Source of the DNA: Pirellulimonas nuda | Lineage (GTDB): Bacteria; Planctomycetota; Planctomycetia; Pirellulales; Lacipirellulaceae | Direction: 5' to 3' | DNA length: 64,000 nt | NCBI RefSeq assembly: GCF_007750855.1 | Contig: NZ_CP036291.1 | Coordinates: forward strand, 2,728,001-2,792,000 | Program-made: the position numbers and the translations under genes | Part shown: positions 45,981 to 56,800 of the stretch, one piece after another | Layout: each line of letters opens with the position of its first letter | How positions within the stretch are numbered: position 1 is the stretch's first letter | The notes under the pieces: generated by a model | Told to the model about the DNA's origin: nothing | The model's input: only the letters and a program-made list of their open reading frames with translations | Databases searched by the model: none

Positions 45981-46589
45981 ACGGGGGGGGGAAATAGGGC
46001 ACAACGCGATGCCGCCACTCCGTGACGGAACCTGGCGGTTGGTGCAGAGTTGCGGCTTGCTATCGCCGAAGGCGGTTCGGTGCATAGTCATCGAGTTGAG
46101 TTGCTCTGAGTTGAGAGGAGAAATGATTTGCGGAAGAGTGCCGCGTGCGGCCTGCCACGCGATCGGCGCCGGGCGCTGGTCGGGGCCCCAATTCTAATTC
46201 GGGCGACCCTGCTCTGGTACGGGCCGCCGCGAGATAGGAACCCCGGAATCGTCGCATCGTTTCGCCTGGGCGCGAAAATGAACCTTCCAAAGGAGCCTAT
46301 TGAATCCGTGTGGAGTGGCTCGATCTACGAAAAAATGCGGCCGAAAAGACTTCCTCCATTCGGCGCGCACCTGCGGTGAGCCGAACCATCCTGGCCCCAG
46401 TTAGGGGGGGGCAGCGGCCCGCCCTTCTGGACAGGATTTTCAACAATTTAAAAGATTGTTTCGTAGTAAGCCTCGAGGCCGGCGGAAACCCAGCAACGGA
46501 GCGTGTTCTTATCGACTCCTTTGCGGCCTCCCCCATTCCCCTCCCAGTATTTGTACCTTCTAATGGATGTGCGGTTTACCGCACTGTCG
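45981..46589. other. Divergent intergenic region between fucosidase and lipoprotein genes
   Basis: No gene is supported in this stretch, although the lipoprotein gene may start earlier (GTG 46503 or ATG 46563). Repeated GAGTTG words occur near 46090-46120 on the plus strand. Promoters of both divergent genes should lie here. Confidence 0.45.
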
Positions 46590-47153
46590 ATGGGATCAAG
46601 TTCCACTCGGCGATCAGCCCCGCGGCTGCGTGGGCCCATTAGCTCTCCAGCTCGGGCTACTGGCGCCGCGCGTACGCGGTTCTGTCGAGCGGCCCTTTGT
46701 CTTCCATTCGCTCTGGCTCTGACCGGATGCGGATTCAATTCTAATGGTCTCGTCGAGGTCGTAGGGACCGTAACGCTCGACGGCGCCCCTGTTTCGGCGG
46801 GAAAGGTCGAGTTCTTTCCCGTGTCGGGCCGGCCATCGAGCGGAGAGATCGGCGGCGACGGCCGTTTCCGGCTATCAACCTACGAGCCGGGCGATGGCGC
46901 CAAGCCGGGCAAATACTCGGTAACGGTTACCTCCTATCAGGTCCCCGACGACGGCCCCACCTACAATTCCCTGGAAGACGAGTTGCAAGGCAAGCCGAGC
47001 AACGCGCCGAAGCCGAGTATTGCACGGTCGAAAACGCCCCAGGCTACCTGGCTAATCCCGAAGAAATACTCAAACCGCTCGACATCCGATCTCGCCGTGG
47101 AGGTGACCGGCGGCGGCGAAGACATCGAGCTCGCACTTTCGTCGAGTCCCTGA
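46590..47153 (+). CDS. Lipoprotein of the planctomycete carboxypeptidase-regulatory-like type
   Basis: From ATG 46590 the product has 187 residues with a lipobox LTGC (Cys47), preceded by a hydrophobic stretch (AALCLPFALA). The mature part is a beta-sandwich: VVGTVTLDGAPVSAGKVEFF, then GRFRLSTYEPGDG and PGKYSVTVTSY. This is the common small planctomycete lipoprotein that accompanies DUF1559 genes; the DUF1559 gene follows after about 28 bases. The leader before the lipobox is unusually long, and starts at GTG 46503 or ATG 46563 would make it longer, so the start is uncertain. Function unknown. Confidence 0.75.
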   Translation: MGSSSTRRSAPRLRGPISSPARATGAARTRFCRAALCLPFALALTGCGFNSNGLVEVVGTVTLDGAPVSAGKVEFFPVSGRPSSGEIGGDGRFRLSTYEPGDGAKPGKYSVTVTSYQVPDDGPTYNSLEDELQGKPSNAPKPSIARSKTPQATWLIPKKYSNRSTSDLAVEVTGGGEDIELALSSSP

Positions 47154-47181
47154 CGTGACTGAGAATAATAAGGAGATTAAT

Positions 47182-48195
47182 GTGAAGTTCATCGCTCAAC
47201 GCTATCGGCGATCTGCCTCGCGACGTTCAGGCTTCACGCTGGTTGAGCTGTTGGTCGTCATCGCGATCATCGGGATCTTAGTGGCGTTGTTGCTGCCGGC
47301 GGTTCAGGCGGCGCGGGAGTCGGCTCGCCGCATGCAGTGCACCAACAACCTGAAGCAGATGGGCCTCGCGTCGCTCAACTACGAGTCCGCTCGCGGACGC
47401 TTTCCCGATGGCATGACGCTTGATTTTGAGGCGGGCTGCCCGGCAGAGGGTTGCAGGGGGTGGACCCACATCCACCAGACCCTGCCCTACTACGAGGAAG
47501 GGGCGCTCGAGGCGCAGTTCAACTTCGACTTCGACGGTGGTTGGCTCTATTTTTTCCGGTCGCTCTCCGCGGCCCAGCGGGACGCGATGGACAACGCCCG
47601 TCTTTCAGCGCTGCTCTGCCCTAGCCTTTCCAAGTGGGAGGAAACCAGCGGCAACGGCTATCGTCGGGACTACTACGGGAGCTACGGCGGCCGGGGACAC
47701 AGCCAAAGCACTGGGTCGTCGCGATTCGGAACCGTCGACCCCGCGACCACCCCGATCGTCACCGCGAGCGGCATTGTGGCGGACGACGGCGTGCTCTACG
47801 TCAACAGCGGGACGAAGTTCTCACAGATTACCGATGGCTCGTCCAACACGTTCCTGGCCGGCGAGAGCTTTTTCGGGACCCGAGACAGCGCGCCGGGGTA
47901 CGGCACCTGCGAAGGGGGCCAGCCTACCTGGTACCAAGGGGGCGCCGGCAAGAGCGCTACAAACGTCAGCTTTACCCGCGCTCTGCGAGGAACCAAGAAC
48001 GCCATCAACACCGACATCGGGTGTAATGATCCGTCTGACGGCAATGAGGTGCCTTTCGGCAGCCAGCATTCTGGAGGCGGATGCAACATGCTCTACGCCG
48101 ACGGGCACGTGGAGTTCCTTGCGGACAACATTGACTTCGACCTCTATCAGGCGACCTCCACCCGCGCCGGCGCCGACGGGATTGGCCTGAATTGA
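47182..48195 (+). CDS. DUF1559 pseudopilin-like protein
   Basis: This 337-aa product is read from GTG 47182 because AGGAG lies six bases before it (47171-47175); the frame is open to a GTG at 47155. The prepilin-like N-terminus has SRRSGFTLVELLVVIAIIGI, with the usual Gly before the processing point. DUF1559 follows, ending with the late HSGGGCNMLYADGHVEF motif, in which ten rather than nine residues separate His and Asp. It is preceded by a lipoprotein gene and followed by a large PEP-CTERM protein, repeating the neighbourhood near 8.7-10.3 kb in different order. The function of the family is unknown. Confidence 0.88.
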   Translation: MKFIAQRYRRSASRRSGFTLVELLVVIAIIGILVALLLPAVQAARESARRMQCTNNLKQMGLASLNYESARGRFPDGMTLDFEAGCPAEGCRGWTHIHQTLPYYEEGALEAQFNFDFDGGWLYFFRSLSAAQRDAMDNARLSALLCPSLSKWEETSGNGYRRDYYGSYGGRGHSQSTGSSRFGTVDPATTPIVTASGIVADDGVLYVNSGTKFSQITDGSSNTFLAGESFFGTRDSAPGYGTCEGGQPTWYQGGAGKSATNVSFTRALRGTKNAINTDIGCNDPSDGNEVPFGSQHSGGGCNMLYADGHVEFLADNIDFDLYQATSTRAGADGIGLN

Positions 48196-48339
48196 CTGCC
48201 CGCTGGAGGACGCCTGAACGCGTACCGGGCCACGACTTGCGACCCGCCTTTGTGAACGACCTTTATGCCAGTCAACCTGCCTGCCTGTCGGCGGCCGGCC
48301 AGCGGCGAAATACCAACCATTCCTAGGAGTTTGAAGCCG

Positions 48340-50562
48340 ATGAGTCGTCTACTGAGATTCCAATCCGCTTTGCTGAGCGTATGTCTGGCGCTTCTTGGCC
48401 AGACATCCATCGTCCAGGGCCAAGCCAGCATCACCTGGACTGGGGCCGGCAACGGCTCCACGTTCTCGGACGACAATAACTGGTTCGCTGTTGACGCTTT
48501 GGGTTCTGGCGTGCTCGGTCCAGAATTCCAGTTCCCAGGCGATTCTCTCAAGTTTGATTCCGCCGGCACGACGATCAACAACGACCTCGATCCGACCACG
48601 AATCCCGGTTATGCCAGTCCGTTTGTCGTCCCCGCCGGGCAGCCCCTGCAATTGGGCAACGGATACCTAGACAACAATGGTGATCCGGCTACCAACGAAG
48701 CCGTGGAGACCAATAGCGCCGCGTTCCACTTCCTCCCGGGGGCCGGAAACTTCACGATTACGGGATTTGCGGTCAAAGTCGGCGGCAACGTCGACAACGG
48801 CGTGACCGTAGTCAATGATCACACCCCCATCTTTCGTGCCGAAGCGGGCGCCGGGATGTTGCAAACCTTTGACATCGATATGACTCTTGGTGGGGGCCTG
48901 AAGCGTCGCAAGGTCGTGCTTAAGAATAGCGTCTATGCCGATCCGCTTGTCACTACTACCGTCCCGATCCAGTACGCATCCGTGGTGTTCAACGGCGATA
49001 TCAACTTTGTAAACGACGTCATGTTCATCGACGAACAGTCGGGTCGAGTGGAGCTGAACGGCAACAACACCGGCGTCGGTAGCACGCTTGTTACGGGCGG
49101 CACCAATTCTTCCCGAGCGGTTATTCGCAACAATATCGCCAACACCATTCTTTCGCTCGGTAGCGATACCGCGCTTGGGGAGGCGGGCACGGGCGTCTGG
49201 GACGATGGCACCCTGCAGTTGCGAGGACTTACGGCCAACGCGATTGTGACGATTGAATCCCCCGCTGAGCGAGATCTCTCGGGCTATTTCATGAACGTGG
49301 CGAACGCATCTGGCGGCGGCGGTGGTCGATTCGACAGCGGGAGTGACATCTCGATCGGGTACCTGATGCGATCGGGCAATGGAACGCGCACCGTGGTGAA
49401 CTACGGATCGGGCGTGCTGAACATCGAGGGAGGCATCTTTGCGACCACCGGTGACGCGGCGTCGTCGAACGGCTTCGGCATTTTTGCGAACGGTCCCGGC
49501 GGCACCAATGGGAAGATCGTCGTCAACGGCCGGCTGTTCAACACGTTCATCGACCCAATAGCTGCCGGCTTGAGTGGCACCTCTGCCACGGGCGGCATTC
49601 TCACTCCGATCGCGGGCGCCGACGGCGTAACGATGGTCAACGCCAGCATCAACTTCCGGAACGGCGCCGTAGAGCTCAACGGAGACAGCAGCGCCAGTTG
49701 GATTGGAAGCCAGGTAGTCGCGTCAAACAACGTCGTCGTCACGCTAGGGCACACAAGCGCTCTGGGGGACAGCACCTCGGTCCTTGCCTTGAACAACACT
49801 GGCACGGTCGATATCGGTGCACTGACCATTGAGCAGAGAGTTATCTCCAACGGCGGTACACTGCGCGGCAATGGCACGCTGACCTACGCCTCGGATTGGA
49901 GCATCGGCGGAACGGTGCAGCCCGGTAGCGAATCGCCGACCGCATCGGACACGCTCACGTTCGACTTTTCTGGAGCGGTTGCGAATAACACGCTGCAGTT
50001 CGCGGCGAGTTCGACGGTCGATTTTGTGCTCGACGCCGGGTTGAGCAGTTCCACAATCGACGTGGTCGGTTCTTTGGCCGGAGGGACAAACGTAGTCTTC
50101 AACGACAACACGTTTGCGCTCGCGGATCTCACGTCAGGCGCCTTGGCCTTGGGCGACTACACATTATTCAATGGCGACGCGAACACGACCTACACCCTCG
50201 GGGCGGGCGTTACAGTCGCGGCGCCCACCGGCTATTCCGGATCGCTGAGTGTGTCTGGCAATGATCTCATCTTGAGCCTAGCCGGCGCTGGGGGGACTCC
50301 CGGCGACTACAATGAAGATGGTGTTGTAGACGCAGCGGACTACACCACTTGGAGAGACAACTTGGGGAGTACTACTGCACTTCCAAACGACGGCGGCCTG
50401 GGCACGCCGATCGGCTCAAGCCAATACGACTTGTGGAGATCCAACTTCGGCAATCCCGGCGTCGGCGCGCTTGCTACCGGTTCCGCCGCCGTCCCCGAAC
50501 CCTCCGCCGTCATCCTGTTGGGTCTGGGAGGTTTGCTGCTAGTCCGCCGTCGTATGGCCTAG
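48340..50562 (+). CDS. PATR-type beta-repeat protein with dockerin-like and PEP-CTERM segments
   Basis: ATG 48340 follows AGGAG (48325-48329) and begins a signal peptide (MSRLLRFQSALLSVCLALLG). The 740-aa product opens with a TWTGAGNGSTFSDDNNW motif common to autotransporter-associated beta-strand proteins, then hundreds of Gly/Asn/Ser/Thr-rich residues predicted as a parallel beta-helix. Near the C-terminus are a dockerin-like segment (GDYNEDGVVDAADYTTWRDN, then YDLWRSNFG) and a VPEPSAV-hydrophobic-RRRMA sorting tail. No autotransporter barrel is present, so it is probably surface anchored through exosortase processing. Its role is unknown; adhesion or glycan binding is possible. Confidence 0.85.
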   Translation: MSRLLRFQSALLSVCLALLGQTSIVQGQASITWTGAGNGSTFSDDNNWFAVDALGSGVLGPEFQFPGDSLKFDSAGTTINNDLDPTTNPGYASPFVVPAGQPLQLGNGYLDNNGDPATNEAVETNSAAFHFLPGAGNFTITGFAVKVGGNVDNGVTVVNDHTPIFRAEAGAGMLQTFDIDMTLGGGLKRRKVVLKNSVYADPLVTTTVPIQYASVVFNGDINFVNDVMFIDEQSGRVELNGNNTGVGSTLVTGGTNSSRAVIRNNIANTILSLGSDTALGEAGTGVWDDGTLQLRGLTANAIVTIESPAERDLSGYFMNVANASGGGGGRFDSGSDISIGYLMRSGNGTRTVVNYGSGVLNIEGGIFATTGDAASSNGFGIFANGPGGTNGKIVVNGRLFNTFIDPIAAGLSGTSATGGILTPIAGADGVTMVNASINFRNGAVELNGDSSASWIGSQVVASNNVVVTLGHTSALGDSTSVLALNNTGTVDIGALTIEQRVISNGGTLRGNGTLTYASDWSIGGTVQPGSESPTASDTLTFDFSGAVANNTLQFAASSTVDFVLDAGLSSSTIDVVGSLAGGTNVVFNDNTFALADLTSGALALGDYTLFNGDANTTYTLGAGVTVAAPTGYSGSLSVSGNDLILSLAGAGGTPGDYNEDGVVDAADYTTWRDNLGSTTALPNDGGLGTPIGSSQYDLWRSNFGNPGVGALATGSAAVPEPSAVILLGLGGLLLVRRRMA

Positions 50563-50595
50563 GGTCGGCGTTGGCATCACACGGAGTTTCGAGAT

Positions 50596-50637
50596 GCAGC
50601 CCGTCTCCTATCGCAGCAGGGGACGGGCTGCCATTTT
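50596..50637 (+). terminator. Intrinsic-terminator-like hairpin after the 48340 gene
   Basis: GCAGCCCGTC (50596-50605) and GACGGGCTGC (50622-50631) form a perfect 10-bp stem with a 16-base loop, followed by CATTTTAGG. It lies 34 bases after the stop codon. Confidence 0.7.
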
Positions 50638-50733
50638 AGGTTGGTCGCCGTCAAGTTGCGAGTTTGCTGTTATCTGGGAGCGATGCGCCATGACGCCAGG
50701 GCGTGGATCAATCCATGCGGAATGGATGGAGGG

Positions 50734-53700
50734 ATGAGAGTGAGCATAGGCAGCCGAACCACAGTCCTCATCGTCTTCGTGGGCCTCATCGCTTGCGCTG
50801 GCCAAGCAGCGGCGCAGTACACCGCCAACAGCCTGGCGGAGCTGCGGGGCTACGGTTTGTCGGTGAACAATTCTACGGTCACGCTCAGCGCGACCGGCGG
50901 CGACCCCCACCCGGTGACGGGCGTTGTCACGCCGGGTCAGTACTGGATCAACGGCGACCATATCGCGAATCCGACCAATTCCATGCCGATCTTCATGGAG
51001 CTCAGCGGCGCCGGCAACACCTACAACCTGTCCGGCGCGACCATCAACCTCGACACCCGCAAGCTGGACGGCTTCGGACGCAATCTTGGGCACGACAGCG
51101 GGGTCGACGTCATCCGGATCTCCGGCTCCAACAACCTGGTACAGGGCATCAATCTGATCGGCCAAGACATTGCGCTCGACACCGACCCCGGTTCGCAGCG
51201 CTACGCCGATTGGGCGACGCAGTACGTCGAACTCTCCGGCGAAAGCAATACCGTTGACGGCGCCCACGTCGTGACGCGGGGCTCCCGGACCGATGCGTAT
51301 GGCTTGGGAGACGCATTCGGCAAGGGCGCCTCGGGAGGCATCACCCCTTTTCTCTCACACCGCAAGGCCTCTGCGTTCCGCGTCGGCGAGGCCACCAATG
51401 CCGTCATCAACGACATGCACCTGGAGGTCAACACTTTTGGGCACGGCTTCTTCGTTCAGACTTCTACTAACACGACGCTGACCAACAGTACGGTTACCGG
51501 CGAACTGTTCCCGTCTCAAGGGGTCATCGACCACCCACTCTACCAGCAGTACGGAGTTACCTACCACCAGAACGAGATCCCCAACGACCTATTGATCTCC
51601 GGCGCCGAAGGGGGCGTGCGGATGTACACCGGCTCGTCCGGGCTGACCGTGGACAACGTGGTGGTCACGAACATGCGCTCGGGCTTCGCCACATCCTTGG
51701 GTGGCGGCACGATCACGCTTAGCAACGTCCAGGCTTACGGCACCGAGACGGCTTTCGGCATCAAGTCCAATACGACCATCACCAATGCAAAGGGTGACGC
51801 GGTCAACGGGCCACTCCTGGTTTTTGACAATGCTAGTTCCTCGAACACGACGATCGAGGTCGAGCTGGTCGGAGACCAGCCCTTCAACCACGACTACGCA
51901 CTTGCCTACGTGAGCGGCAACAACGTGGACGTCCGTATCATTAGTGACCGACCCGCCGAGGACTTCGAGGGGACGACCTTGTTCCGCAGCGCGCAGTTCT
52001 GGTTTGAAAACTGGCGCGAAGACCAGGACCTCACGACGCACGACGTCCCGGGCTATGACCACATCAACTCGGTCATCATCAACGACACCAAACAGTTCTT
52101 GGTCCTAGGTGAGCAGGCTACGGGCAACTCCGGCAGTTCGCAGGCGCCGGTGATCACGAACGGTAAGAACAACTACTACGACGGGATCTCCTTGGTGCCG
52201 ACCGGTAAGCGTACGGTGCTTGTGCACACGGCGGGGCTTGGCAACAACGGCACGGCGGCCAACGGCAGCTTGAGCTTGGAGACGAACGCCTCGGTCGTGC
52301 AGGGCGGCGGCACGCTGGAACTCAGCCCGGGGATCCAGGTCAACAACGAGAAGCTCACGATCACGGGGGACGGCGTCGACGGCAAGGGCGCGCTGTACTC
52401 CGACGGCCAGGCCGGGTCCGGCACACGATTCGGCAGTTCCAGCAACAGCAATGAGAGCACGATCTTCTTGGACGGCGACGCCTCGATCGGGGTCGGGGTG
52501 GCCGGGAACCAGGTGCTGGTGGGCCGCATCCAGGGGGCTGGCGATCTGACGAAGCGGGGCCCGGGCAAGCTGTCGATCGAGAAGTCGAGCACGTTCCTTG
52601 GCGACCTGATCGTCGCGGAGGGAGAAGTAGCCGCCCGCTCGGGCGTAGCGGTGGCCGGCCTGAGGGTGATGAGCGGCGCCCGCTTCACGCAGATCCAGTC
52701 CAACGCGGTTAACACCAGCCAAGGGGTGCTCATCGACGGCGTGCTGGACCTAACCAACACCGCCGGCACGGGGGTGTTTTCGGGCGCGGTAGGGGCTCTC
52801 TCCGGCACGGGCATCGTCGAGGCCAGCAGCACCACCGCCCTTGGGCCTCACCCGCTGACGATCAACCCGCAGTCAGGATCGGCCGATTTCTCGGGCGCCA
52901 TCCGCACGAACATCAACCTCGCCAAGACGGGCGCCGGCACACAGGTATTGACTGGCTTGAACACCTACACGGGCGCGACGACGGTTAATGCGGGCGTGCT
53001 GCTGGTCAACGGCGCGCACACGGGCGGCGGCGCTTATACCGTCAACAGCGGGGGGACCCTCGGTGGCGACGGCGCCATCGCAGCGTCGGTTGTCGTGAAG
53101 TCCGGGGGCCGGCTGGCGCCCGGCGCCAGCTCGGGTTCGTTGCAGATCGCCTCGCTGAACCTAGAGTCGGGCTCTACCCTGGAGATCGAGCTAGGGGGCG
53201 TGCAATCCGACCTGCTGACGGGGGGCAACATCGCGCTCGGCGGCAACCTCGCCGTTTCGTTGATCGACTCCAACGGCCAAGGGTTCGTCCCCTACGCCAG
53301 CGACTTGTTCACGGTTGTCTCGGCGACGGCGTTATCGGGGGCGTTCGCCAACGTGGCCAGCGGCGGCCGGATCGAGACGCTTGGTGGCGAAGGATCGTTC
53401 CTCGCTGCGTACGACGCGTCGCTCGACGCGGTGCAGCTTTCGGGGTTCGTGCCCTCGGGGCTGTCGGGCGACTACAACGAAGACGGCGTGGTGGACGCGG
53501 CCGACTACACGCGTTGGCGGGACGCGCTCGGGCAGACGGGGCTGGTCCCCTGGAGCGGCGCGGACGGCACCGGGGACGGCCAGATCACGGCGGACGACTA
53601 CGCCGTGTGGAAGAACAACTTCGGCGCGGTCGCCTCGGCCCCCGTCGCGGCCGCGAGCGTGCCAGAGCCGGGAGCCTGCCTGATGCTGATCGCCGTGGTG

Positions 53701-53763
53701 GCATCGCTCTTCGTTGGTCAACGACACGCGCCCGCTCTACCTTCGCGATACGACAAGTCGTAG
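50734..53763 (+). CDS. Beta-helix / PATR / dockerin-like / PEP-CTERM surface protein, copy 1
   Basis: ATG 50734 (purine-rich GGATGGAGGG before it) starts a 1009-aa protein with a signal peptide ending at GQAAAQ. Residues about 28-450 form a parallel beta-helix (NTTLTNSTVTGELF, GLTVDNVVVTNMRSGF), followed by autotransporter-associated repeats (LTKRGPGKLSIEKSSTFLG; LAKTGAGTQVLTGLNTYTG). Two EF-hand-like segments come next (GDYNEDGVVDAADYTRWRD, GDGQITADDYAVWKNNFG), then VPEPGACLM. Bases 52150-53702 appear identical to 55235-56787 in the tandem copy, while the first 472 residues and the last 20 differ. Beta-helices include polysaccharide lyases, but no catalytic motif was recognised. Confidence 0.88.
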   Translation: MRVSIGSRTTVLIVFVGLIACAGQAAAQYTANSLAELRGYGLSVNNSTVTLSATGGDPHPVTGVVTPGQYWINGDHIANPTNSMPIFMELSGAGNTYNLSGATINLDTRKLDGFGRNLGHDSGVDVIRISGSNNLVQGINLIGQDIALDTDPGSQRYADWATQYVELSGESNTVDGAHVVTRGSRTDAYGLGDAFGKGASGGITPFLSHRKASAFRVGEATNAVINDMHLEVNTFGHGFFVQTSTNTTLTNSTVTGELFPSQGVIDHPLYQQYGVTYHQNEIPNDLLISGAEGGVRMYTGSSGLTVDNVVVTNMRSGFATSLGGGTITLSNVQAYGTETAFGIKSNTTITNAKGDAVNGPLLVFDNASSSNTTIEVELVGDQPFNHDYALAYVSGNNVDVRIISDRPAEDFEGTTLFRSAQFWFENWREDQDLTTHDVPGYDHINSVIINDTKQFLVLGEQATGNSGSSQAPVITNGKNNYYDGISLVPTGKRTVLVHTAGLGNNGTAANGSLSLETNASVVQGGGTLELSPGIQVNNEKLTITGDGVDGKGALYSDGQAGSGTRFGSSSNSNESTIFLDGDASIGVGVAGNQVLVGRIQGAGDLTKRGPGKLSIEKSSTFLGDLIVAEGEVAARSGVAVAGLRVMSGARFTQIQSNAVNTSQGVLIDGVLDLTNTAGTGVFSGAVGALSGTGIVEASSTTALGPHPLTINPQSGSADFSGAIRTNINLAKTGAGTQVLTGLNTYTGATTVNAGVLLVNGAHTGGGAYTVNSGGTLGGDGAIAASVVVKSGGRLAPGASSGSLQIASLNLESGSTLEIELGGVQSDLLTGGNIALGGNLAVSLIDSNGQGFVPYASDLFTVVSATALSGAFANVASGGRIETLGGEGSFLAAYDASLDAVQLSGFVPSGLSGDYNEDGVVDAADYTRWRDALGQTGLVPWSGADGTGDGQITADDYAVWKNNFGAVASAPVAAASVPEPGACLMLIAVVASLFVGQRHAPALPSRYDKS
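52150..53702 (+). repeat. 1553-bp repeat shared with 55235-56787 (copy 1)
   Basis: From GTGATCACGAACGG to the codons for AVVA just after VPEP, the two tandem genes show no difference in the lines compared, with a constant offset of 3085 bases. All shadow frames on the opposite strand are also the same in both copies. Both sides of the block are diverged. This is consistent with gene conversion or very recent exchange. Confidence 0.92.
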
Positions 53764-53818
53764 CATTTCTTTCGACCGAAGCAAACTCCGAGAACGTACT
53801 TTGATCCATCATTCAAGA

Positions 53819-56800
53819 ATGGCTTCGCTGGGCGTCTTGCTGGCCGCACTCGGTTGGGGCGTGCCCGCTGCTGCGCAGTTGGTTGCCAACAGCTTGGCGG
53901 AGCTGCGGAGCTATGGGTTGTCCGTAAACAACTCCACCATCACGCTCAGCGCGACCGGCGGCGACCCCCACCCGGTGACCGGCGTCGTCACGCCCGGTCA
54001 GTACTGGATCAATGGCAACCACATCGCCAACCCGACCAACTCCATGCCGACCTTCATGGAGCTCAGCGGGACGGGCAACACCTACAATCTGTCGGGCGCG
54101 ACCATCAACCTCGACACCCGCAAGCTCGACGGCTTCGGACGGGCGCTGGGCCACGACAGTGGCATCGAGGTTGTCAAGATCAGCGGTACGGGCAACACGG
54201 TCAATGGCCTGAACCTGACCGGCTACGACCTAGCCCTGGACACCGCCCCTAATGCACAGCGCTACGCCGACTGGGCAGCGGTGTATGTTCAGATGACCGG
54301 CGATAACAATTCGGTAAACGGAGCTAATGTCCTGACGCGCGGTTCGTATCCTTACGGCTACGGCGATGTATTCGGAAAAGGGGCGCGCGTCGACCCCCAA
54401 GGATCGCCCGCCGACGAGGGCGGGTTGCCTTGGATCGCCCACAGAAAGACGTCTGCCTTTCAGGTGATTGACGCCACCAACGCGGTCATTGACGACATGC
54501 ACCTGGAGGTCAAAGCCTACGGTCACGGCTTCTTTGTTCAAGGAACTTCGACCAACACGACGCTGACCAACAGCACCGTTACGGGCGAGCTGTTCTCCAG
54601 CAACGACGTGATTAATCTGCCGCTCTACCAGGAGTACGGCTTCACCTCGCACGGCAACGAGCTCCCCCCCGACATCATGATCTCGGGGGCGGAAGACGGC
54701 GTGCGGATGTACACCGGACCCGTCGGTCTGACCGTCGATAACGTTGTCGTCACCAACATGCGCACCGGGTTCTCGACGGCGCTGGGCAAAGGGACCATGA
54801 CGCTCAACAACGTCGAGGCCTATGGCACCGAGAATGCCTTCAATCTGACGTCCAACACCACTATCACCAATGCCAAGGGTGATATCGCCAACGGCCCGCT
54901 GATTTATATCCCCTACGACAACGTTTCGAATTCGACTGTCGATATCGAATTGGTGGGGGATGTTCCGCAAGGTGTGGACTGGGCCGTGGCCTACCTCAAT
55001 GGCAACAACCTCGATGTTGCGATTTCCAGCGACCTCCCGGCGGGTGCGTTGCCGGCTGATTCAATGGTTCGTCTGGGGCAGAAGTTCTACAACAACTGGC
55101 GCGACTCCAATCATCCGACCGGCCCTGACGATGGCGCCGCCGACTACATTAACTCAGAGTTCCACAACAACACCAACCAGTTGCTCGTTCTGGGCGAGGA
55201 CGTCACCGGGAACACAGGTAGTTCCAATGGCGGCGTGATCACGAACGGTAAGAACAACTACTACGACGGGATCTCCTTGGTGCCGACCGGTAAGCGTACG
55301 GTGCTTGTGCACACGGCGGGGCTTGGCAACAACGGCACGGCGGCCAACGGCAGCTTGAGCTTGGAGACGAACGCCTCGGTCGTGCAGGGCGGCGGCACGC
55401 TGGAACTCAGCCCGGGGATCCAGGTCAACAACGAGAAGCTCACGATCACGGGGGACGGCGTCGACGGCAAGGGCGCGCTGTACTCCGACGGCCAGGCCGG
55501 GTCCGGCACACGATTCGGCAGTTCCAGCAACAGCAATGAGAGCACGATCTTCTTGGACGGCGACGCCTCGATCGGGGTCGGGGTGGCCGGGAACCAGGTG
55601 CTGGTGGGCCGCATCCAGGGGGCTGGCGATCTGACGAAGCGGGGCCCGGGCAAGCTGTCGATCGAGAAGTCGAGCACGTTCCTTGGCGACCTGATCGTCG
55701 CGGAGGGAGAAGTAGCCGCCCGCTCGGGCGTAGCGGTGGCCGGCCTGAGGGTGATGAGCGGCGCCCGCTTCACGCAGATCCAGTCCAACGCGGTTAACAC
55801 CAGCCAAGGGGTGCTCATCGACGGCGTGCTGGACCTAACCAACACCGCCGGCACGGGGGTGTTTTCGGGCGCGGTAGGGGCTCTCTCCGGCACGGGCATC
55901 GTCGAGGCCAGCAGCACCACCGCCCTTGGGCCTCACCCGCTGACGATCAACCCGCAGTCAGGATCGGCCGATTTCTCGGGCGCCATCCGCACGAACATCA
56001 ACCTCGCCAAGACGGGCGCCGGCACACAGGTATTGACTGGCTTGAACACCTACACGGGCGCGACGACGGTTAATGCGGGCGTGCTGCTGGTCAACGGCGC
56101 GCACACGGGCGGCGGCGCTTATACCGTCAACAGCGGGGGGACCCTCGGTGGCGACGGCGCCATCGCAGCGTCGGTTGTCGTGAAGTCCGGGGGCCGGCTG
56201 GCGCCCGGCGCCAGCTCGGGTTCGTTGCAGATCGCCTCGCTGAACCTAGAGTCGGGCTCTACCCTGGAGATCGAGCTAGGGGGCGTGCAATCCGACCTGC
56301 TGACGGGGGGCAACATCGCGCTCGGCGGCAACCTCGCCGTTTCGTTGATCGACTCCAACGGCCAAGGGTTCGTCCCCTACGCCAGCGACTTGTTCACGGT
56401 TGTCTCGGCGACGGCGTTATCGGGGGCGTTCGCCAACGTGGCCAGCGGCGGCCGGATCGAGACGCTTGGTGGCGAAGGATCGTTCCTCGCTGCGTACGAC
56501 GCGTCGCTCGACGCGGTGCAGCTTTCGGGGTTCGTGCCCTCGGGGCTGTCGGGCGACTACAACGAAGACGGCGTGGTGGACGCGGCCGACTACACGCGTT
56601 GGCGGGACGCGCTCGGGCAGACGGGGCTGGTCCCCTGGAGCGGCGCGGACGGCACCGGGGACGGCCAGATCACGGCGGACGACTACGCCGTGTGGAAGAA
56701 CAACTTCGGCGCGGTCGCCTCGGCCCCCGTCGCGGCCGCGAGCGTGCCAGAGCCGGGAGCCTGCCTGATGCTGATCGCCGTGGTGGCGGCCTGGGGAACG